From SFWF01 sp045537915 (GTDB taxonomy: Bacteria > Bacillota > Clostridia > Oscillospirales > Acutalibacteraceae), in NCBI GenBank assembly GCA_045537915.1, contig JAZSQK010000039.1, forward strand, positions 1 to 7,379: a stretch of 7,379 bases of DNA. Reading direction: 5' to 3'. A program made the position numbers and the translations under genes. Positions 4,325 through 7,379 of the stretch are shown here, in pieces (position 1 is the stretch's first letter; the number at the start of each line of letters is the position of its first letter). The notes under the pieces are model-generated. The model was given only the letters and a program-made list of their open reading frames with translations, made no database searches and had not been told where the DNA came from.

Positions 4325-5680
4325 ATGCGAAAATTAACGGCACTCATTCTCACGGGAATTTTAATCACATTTTCACATGTCGGCTGCGGTCAAAATACAA
4401 GACTTAATCCAAGCAGCCCGACCACCTTATCCATCTGGCATGTTTACGGAAATCAATCCGAGTCGCCGTTTAACGATGCAATAGATGAATTTAATTCAAC
4501 TGTCGGCAAGGAAAAGGGTGTTTTTGTTTCCGTAACCTCTATGGTTGATTCCGATTCCATTGACCAGCACCTTTTTGACGCTGCAAAGGGTACACCGGGC
4601 AGCGGTGATTTCCCCGATTTGTTTACTGCATATCCGAGAGTTGCCGAGGGTATAGGTGAAGAATTGCTTACAGACTGGAACGAGATATATTCCGAGGAGG
4701 AGCTTTCCGTCTTTGTTGATGACTTTCTTGCGGAGGGCAATATTTCGGGCAGACAGCTCACGCTTCCCATTGCCAAATCGACAGAGCTTCTTTTTGTAAA
4801 CAAAACCTTATTTGACCGTTTTGCAAATGAAAGCGGTTTTTCAGTCAAGGACTTTGAAACCTTTGACGGTCTTTTTGAAATGGCATCCGCCTATTATGAA
4901 TGGTCGGACGGCAAGGATTTATTCCAGTATGATGATTTCTACAACTATTTCCTTATCAATGTTGCCGCAAAGGGTGACGAGCTTATCAAAAACGGCAAGG
5001 TAAACTGCGATACCAACGAATTTAAGGATGTTTTTTATGCGATTGCCGAGCCCGGAATTGAAGGCGGTATAAGCCTTTATGATAATTTCGGAAGCGATCT
5101 TTGGAAAACAGGCGATATTATATCCTACATCGGTTCGTCTGCCGGTATTCTTTATACCCGTGATGATGTAACCTATCCTGACAACAGCGTGGAAAAGATT
5201 GAGCTGTCGGTTCTTGCATATCCTGTTTTTGAGGGTGCTGCACCTACCGTTATGCAAAGGGGTGTAACGCTCTTTGCTCATAAAACAGACGACGCAAAGA
5301 AAAACAAGGCAATGGAAATATTTGTTGATTTCCTTGCAGAAAAGGACAATAACATTGAATTTGCCTCTGCATCGGGCTATATTCCGGGAACAGACGAAGC
5401 CTTTGAAGGACTTTTTTCAAATCTTGAAGGTGTGGAAAATCCCAAATACCGTATGCTTTATGATGCTGTAAGCGATATGTACGGCAAATATACCTTCAAG
5501 CCGCTTCCCGTATTTGAAAATTCTTCTGCCGTTCAAAAGGAATTTGACGGCAATGTTACCAATATACTTTCAAAGGCACGGGCAGAGTATCAGGCGAGAG
5601 TGTCCGCAGGCGAGGATAAAAACACCGTTTTACCGGAGCTTTGTGAAAAGGCGCTCAATGAACTTAAAAGCAAGTATTAA
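4325..5680 (+). CDS. Extracellular solute-binding protein, family 1-like lipoprotein
   Basis: 451 residues, normal length for a carbohydrate-type ABC solute-binding protein. The N-terminus MRKLTALILTGILITFSHVGC is a basic start, hydrophobic core and Cys21, so it is probably lipidated and held on the outer face of the membrane. The lipobox (SHVG-C) is poor at -3, so it could instead be simply secreted or anchored. The mature part opens with TLSIWHVYGNQSESPFNDAI (34-53), and has PDLFTAYP (97-104), KSTELLFVNKTLFD (151-164) and ASGYIPGT (349-356), all typical of the family. The ligand is not predictable; sugars are common. A promoter, long leader and AAAGGGG site precede it. It is followed after 19 nt by a membrane LuxR-type regulator, with no permease or ATPase gene, which suggests a sensory rather than transport role. 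Confidence 0.88.
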   Translation: MRKLTALILTGILITFSHVGCGQNTRLNPSSPTTLSIWHVYGNQSESPFNDAIDEFNSTVGKEKGVFVSVTSMVDSDSIDQHLFDAAKGTPGSGDFPDLFTAYPRVAEGIGEELLTDWNEIYSEEELSVFVDDFLAEGNISGRQLTLPIAKSTELLFVNKTLFDRFANESGFSVKDFETFDGLFEMASAYYEWSDGKDLFQYDDFYNYFLINVAAKGDELIKNGKVNCDTNEFKDVFYAIAEPGIEGGISLYDNFGSDLWKTGDIISYIGSSAGILYTRDDVTYPDNSVEKIELSVLAYPVFEGAAPTVMQRGVTLFAHKTDDAKKNKAMEIFVDFLAEKDNNIEFASASGYIPGTDEAFEGLFSNLEGVENPKYRMLYDAVSDMYGKYTFKPLPVFENSSAVQKEFDGNVTNILSKARAEYQARVSAGEDKNTVLPELCEKALNELKSKY

Positions 5681-5685
5681 AGGAT

Positions 5686-5692
5686 AAGGAGG
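5686..5692 (+). promoter_or_regulatory. Ribosome binding site of the membrane LuxR-type gene
   Basis: Full AAGGAGG 7 nt before the ATG at 5700, stronger than that of the solute-binding protein gene upstream (AAAGGGG, 10 nt). Confidence 0.7.
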
Positions 5693-5699
5693 AGCAGAA

Positions 5700-7325
5700 A
5701 TGAAGCTGCCGCAGATTAAAGCCACTTTGGCGGAAATAAAAAACAGCGGTCTTTCTATGAAAAAGAGACTTGCTGTGTATATTGCTGTGCTTTTGATGCT
5801 GTTCCTTGTTGTTATCGGGATTGCACTGAATTTTTTAGGCATTCTCAATATTACGCCGTTTCGTCTGAGAGAAACCTTTCATCGGGAGCTTAAAGAAACG
5901 AACTACCGTGCAGAAACCTCTATTGATACAAATGCTGCTCATGCAATTCTGTTTGCAGAGCATCTTTCTAAGGAAACAGAGCATTATCTTGCCGCAAAAA
6001 ACATAAGCTTTGAAGCTTTGGAAAACAATGCGGCGCTGATTGACGGGCTTGAGGCAGAGGTTTACAATATTGTAGCTGCAAATATGCAGTATGCCGATTG
6101 CAGCGGTGCATTCTTTATGCTTAACACGACAGTAAACAGTAAGCTTCCCGAAAAATACCACAGCGGCATTTACCTGAAGTTTTCCTATCTTCACTCAAAC
6201 AGTATGATAAACCACAAAACATCAATGCTCTACGGCTCGTCTGCCGTTGCAAAGGAATATGGTGCGGATTATTACAACGAATGGCACTTAGAGATGCCGG
6301 AGGGCATTTATCACGAGCTTGATGACGTGTTTCATATTTCAAAGGCAGACTTTAATGACAGCTATGTGCTGACGGGTGTATATCAGATTCCCGGCACGTG
6401 GGAAAATGTGAGGTTTTTATGTGTTCCCGTGTTTGACACAAGCGACAAGCTTATCGGTGTATGCGGCTTTGAAATCTCAAGCCTTTATTTCAGCCTGACC
6501 TACGAAACCCATAATGACGAGCTTGACAACATCATTCACGGTTTATTTACAGAGAGTGAGAAGGATTCATATACCGGGCAGATGTCCGTCAATCATTCGG
6601 GGTATTCTCCGTCCGACACAGGCGTAATGACAATAAAGAAGGGCAAAAATCTTGACACCTTTACATACGGAAACGAAACCTTTATCGGTAAGTACGGAGA
6701 GATTACACTGGGCAACAGCAAGCATATTTTAACCGTTATGGTTCCCGAAAAGGAATATCAGTCCTTGCTTTCCGAATCGTATATCAGAATGCTTGCGGTG
6801 CTCATTATTGTTCTTATGCTGATGGTTTTGATTTGCCTTTATTTCAGCCACAAGTATATGAAGCCGATTCTTAAAAGCTTTGAGCATATAAAGACAAATT
6901 CCGTTCCCGCAGATCAGGTTAAAATTCCTGAAATCAACGACCTTTTCCGTTTCCTTGCAGATAAGGATAAAGGTCACGAGGACGAAATAACCGAGCTTAC
7001 ACGCCTCCGCAACGAGGCAAAGGATGAATACACAAAGATTCAGACGCAGCTTGACAAGGTGGTAGAACGACATAAATCCGGTGCCGATCCTGAATTTTAT
7101 GAGATATTCAAGTCAAATGTATCCAAGCTCACTCAAAAGGAAGCACAGATATTCAGGCTCTATCTTGAGGGAAAAACTGCAAAGGAAATTCAGGAGATAA
7201 CGGAAATCAATCAGAACACACTCAAGTATCATAACAAAAACTTATATTCAAAACTCGGTGTTACGAGCAGAAAAGAGCTTTTGCTTTATGCTGCTATGCT
7301 TAAAAAAGAAGGAGGAGTTTTATGA
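5700..7325 (+). CDS. Membrane-anchored LuxR-type transcriptional regulator with extracellular sensor domain
   Basis: 541 residues with a one-component receptor plan. Residues 1-22 are cytoplasmic and basic. A first membrane helix lies at about 23-48 (LAVYIAVLLMLFLVVIGIAL). An extracellular domain follows at about 49-362, with a Cache/PAS-like look near VRFLCVPVFDTSDKLIGVCG (237-256). A second membrane helix lies at about 363-383, then a linker, a likely coiled coil at 424-458 (EDEITELTRLRNEAKDEYTK...), and a LuxR/GerE helix-turn-helix at 475-537. The HTH contains LTQKEAQIF, GKTAKEIQEI, NTLKYHNKNLYSKLGVTSR. There is no kinase or receiver domain. It should sense outside the cell and bind DNA while tethered to the membrane. 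It lies 19 nt after the solute-binding protein gene and overlaps the next gene by ATGA. The sensor family is uncertain; the HTH is clear. Confidence 0.87.
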   Translation: MKLPQIKATLAEIKNSGLSMKKRLAVYIAVLLMLFLVVIGIALNFLGILNITPFRLRETFHRELKETNYRAETSIDTNAAHAILFAEHLSKETEHYLAAKNISFEALENNAALIDGLEAEVYNIVAANMQYADCSGAFFMLNTTVNSKLPEKYHSGIYLKFSYLHSNSMINHKTSMLYGSSAVAKEYGADYYNEWHLEMPEGIYHELDDVFHISKADFNDSYVLTGVYQIPGTWENVRFLCVPVFDTSDKLIGVCGFEISSLYFSLTYETHNDELDNIIHGLFTESEKDSYTGQMSVNHSGYSPSDTGVMTIKKGKNLDTFTYGNETFIGKYGEITLGNSKHILTVMVPEKEYQSLLSESYIRMLAVLIIVLMLMVLICLYFSHKYMKPILKSFEHIKTNSVPADQVKIPEINDLFRFLADKDKGHEDEITELTRLRNEAKDEYTKIQTQLDKVVERHKSGADPEFYEIFKSNVSKLTQKEAQIFRLYLEGKTAKEIQEITEINQNTLKYHNKNLYSKLGVTSRKELLLYAAMLKKEGGVL

Positions 7326-7379
7326 CACTTGCAGACAGACTGAATAAAATCATTGATGAACAGGGACTTACAAAAAGAG
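7322..7379 (+). CDS. Start of a third operon gene, probably Xre-type HTH protein (cut by window edge)
   Basis: An ATG overlaps the TGA of the LuxR-type gene as ATGA (7322-7325). GGAGG at 7311-7315 is 6 nt upstream, so the start is well supported. The 19 visible residues, MTLADRLNKIIDEQGLTKR, look like the first helix of an Xre/Cro-type helix-turn-helix (LADRLNKIIDE-x-LTKRE pattern). Only the start is visible, so the family call is inference. If right, the operon encodes a second DNA-binding protein next to the membrane regulator. Confidence 0.6.
   Translation, partial: MTLADRLNKIIDEQGLTKR

Noticed and set aside
4453..5281. Minus-strand open frames of 120-131 aa within the solute-binding protein gene
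   Set aside because: They are antisense shadows; the plus-strand frame has clear solute-binding protein motifs throughout.

Overview
The window looks like chromosome from a low-to-mid GC Firmicute, most likely a Clostridia/Oscillospiraceae-type anaerobe. The pointers are strong AGGAGG-type ribosome binding sites, tightly packed genes, AT-rich intergenic DNA, small zinc-ribbon proteins, a TIGR04076-type protein, an iron-type alcohol dehydrogenase and a lipoprotein-like solute-binding protein. The taxonomic call is inference; there is no rRNA or other marker in view.

Layout. Positions 1-3133 are a minus-strand run. In its own 5'->3' order it encodes a DUF5714-type Cys-rich protein, an ArsC/LMW-phosphatase-fold arsenate reductase, an unrecognised 133-aa protein, a TIGR04076-type 99-aa protein, a two-domain nitroreductase, and the first 158 residues of an iron-containing alcohol dehydrogenase cut by the window edge. 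Short overlaps and gaps suggest two transcription blocks, DUF5714-arsC and 133aa-TIGR04076-nitroreductase-ADH, with a candidate internal promoter in the 77-bp gap between them. Positions 3148-3419 hold a 272-bp element bounded by imperfect inverted repeats of about 45 bp. It contains a start-less open frame and looks like a MITE-type or other dispersed repeat. It lies between the arsC block and two minus-strand zinc-ribbon genes (3420-4034).

Positions 4035-4324 are a divergent intergenic region. It has a near-consensus promoter (TTGAAT-17-TATAAT with a TG extension), a 14-bp palindrome just upstream of it, and a predicted ~199-nt leader containing an 18-bp-stem hairpin and a possible fold that covers the ribosome binding site.

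Positions 4325-7379 are a plus-strand operon: an extracellular solute-binding protein, a membrane-anchored regulator with a large extracellular domain and a cytoplasmic LuxR-type DNA-binding domain, and, overlapping by ATGA, the start of a third gene that resembles an Xre-type HTH protein. No ABC permease or ATPase is visible. My main hypothesis is that this is a signalling unit, in which a binding protein captures a ligand and informs a one-component transmembrane transcription factor, rather than a transporter. That is inferred from gene order and domain architecture only.
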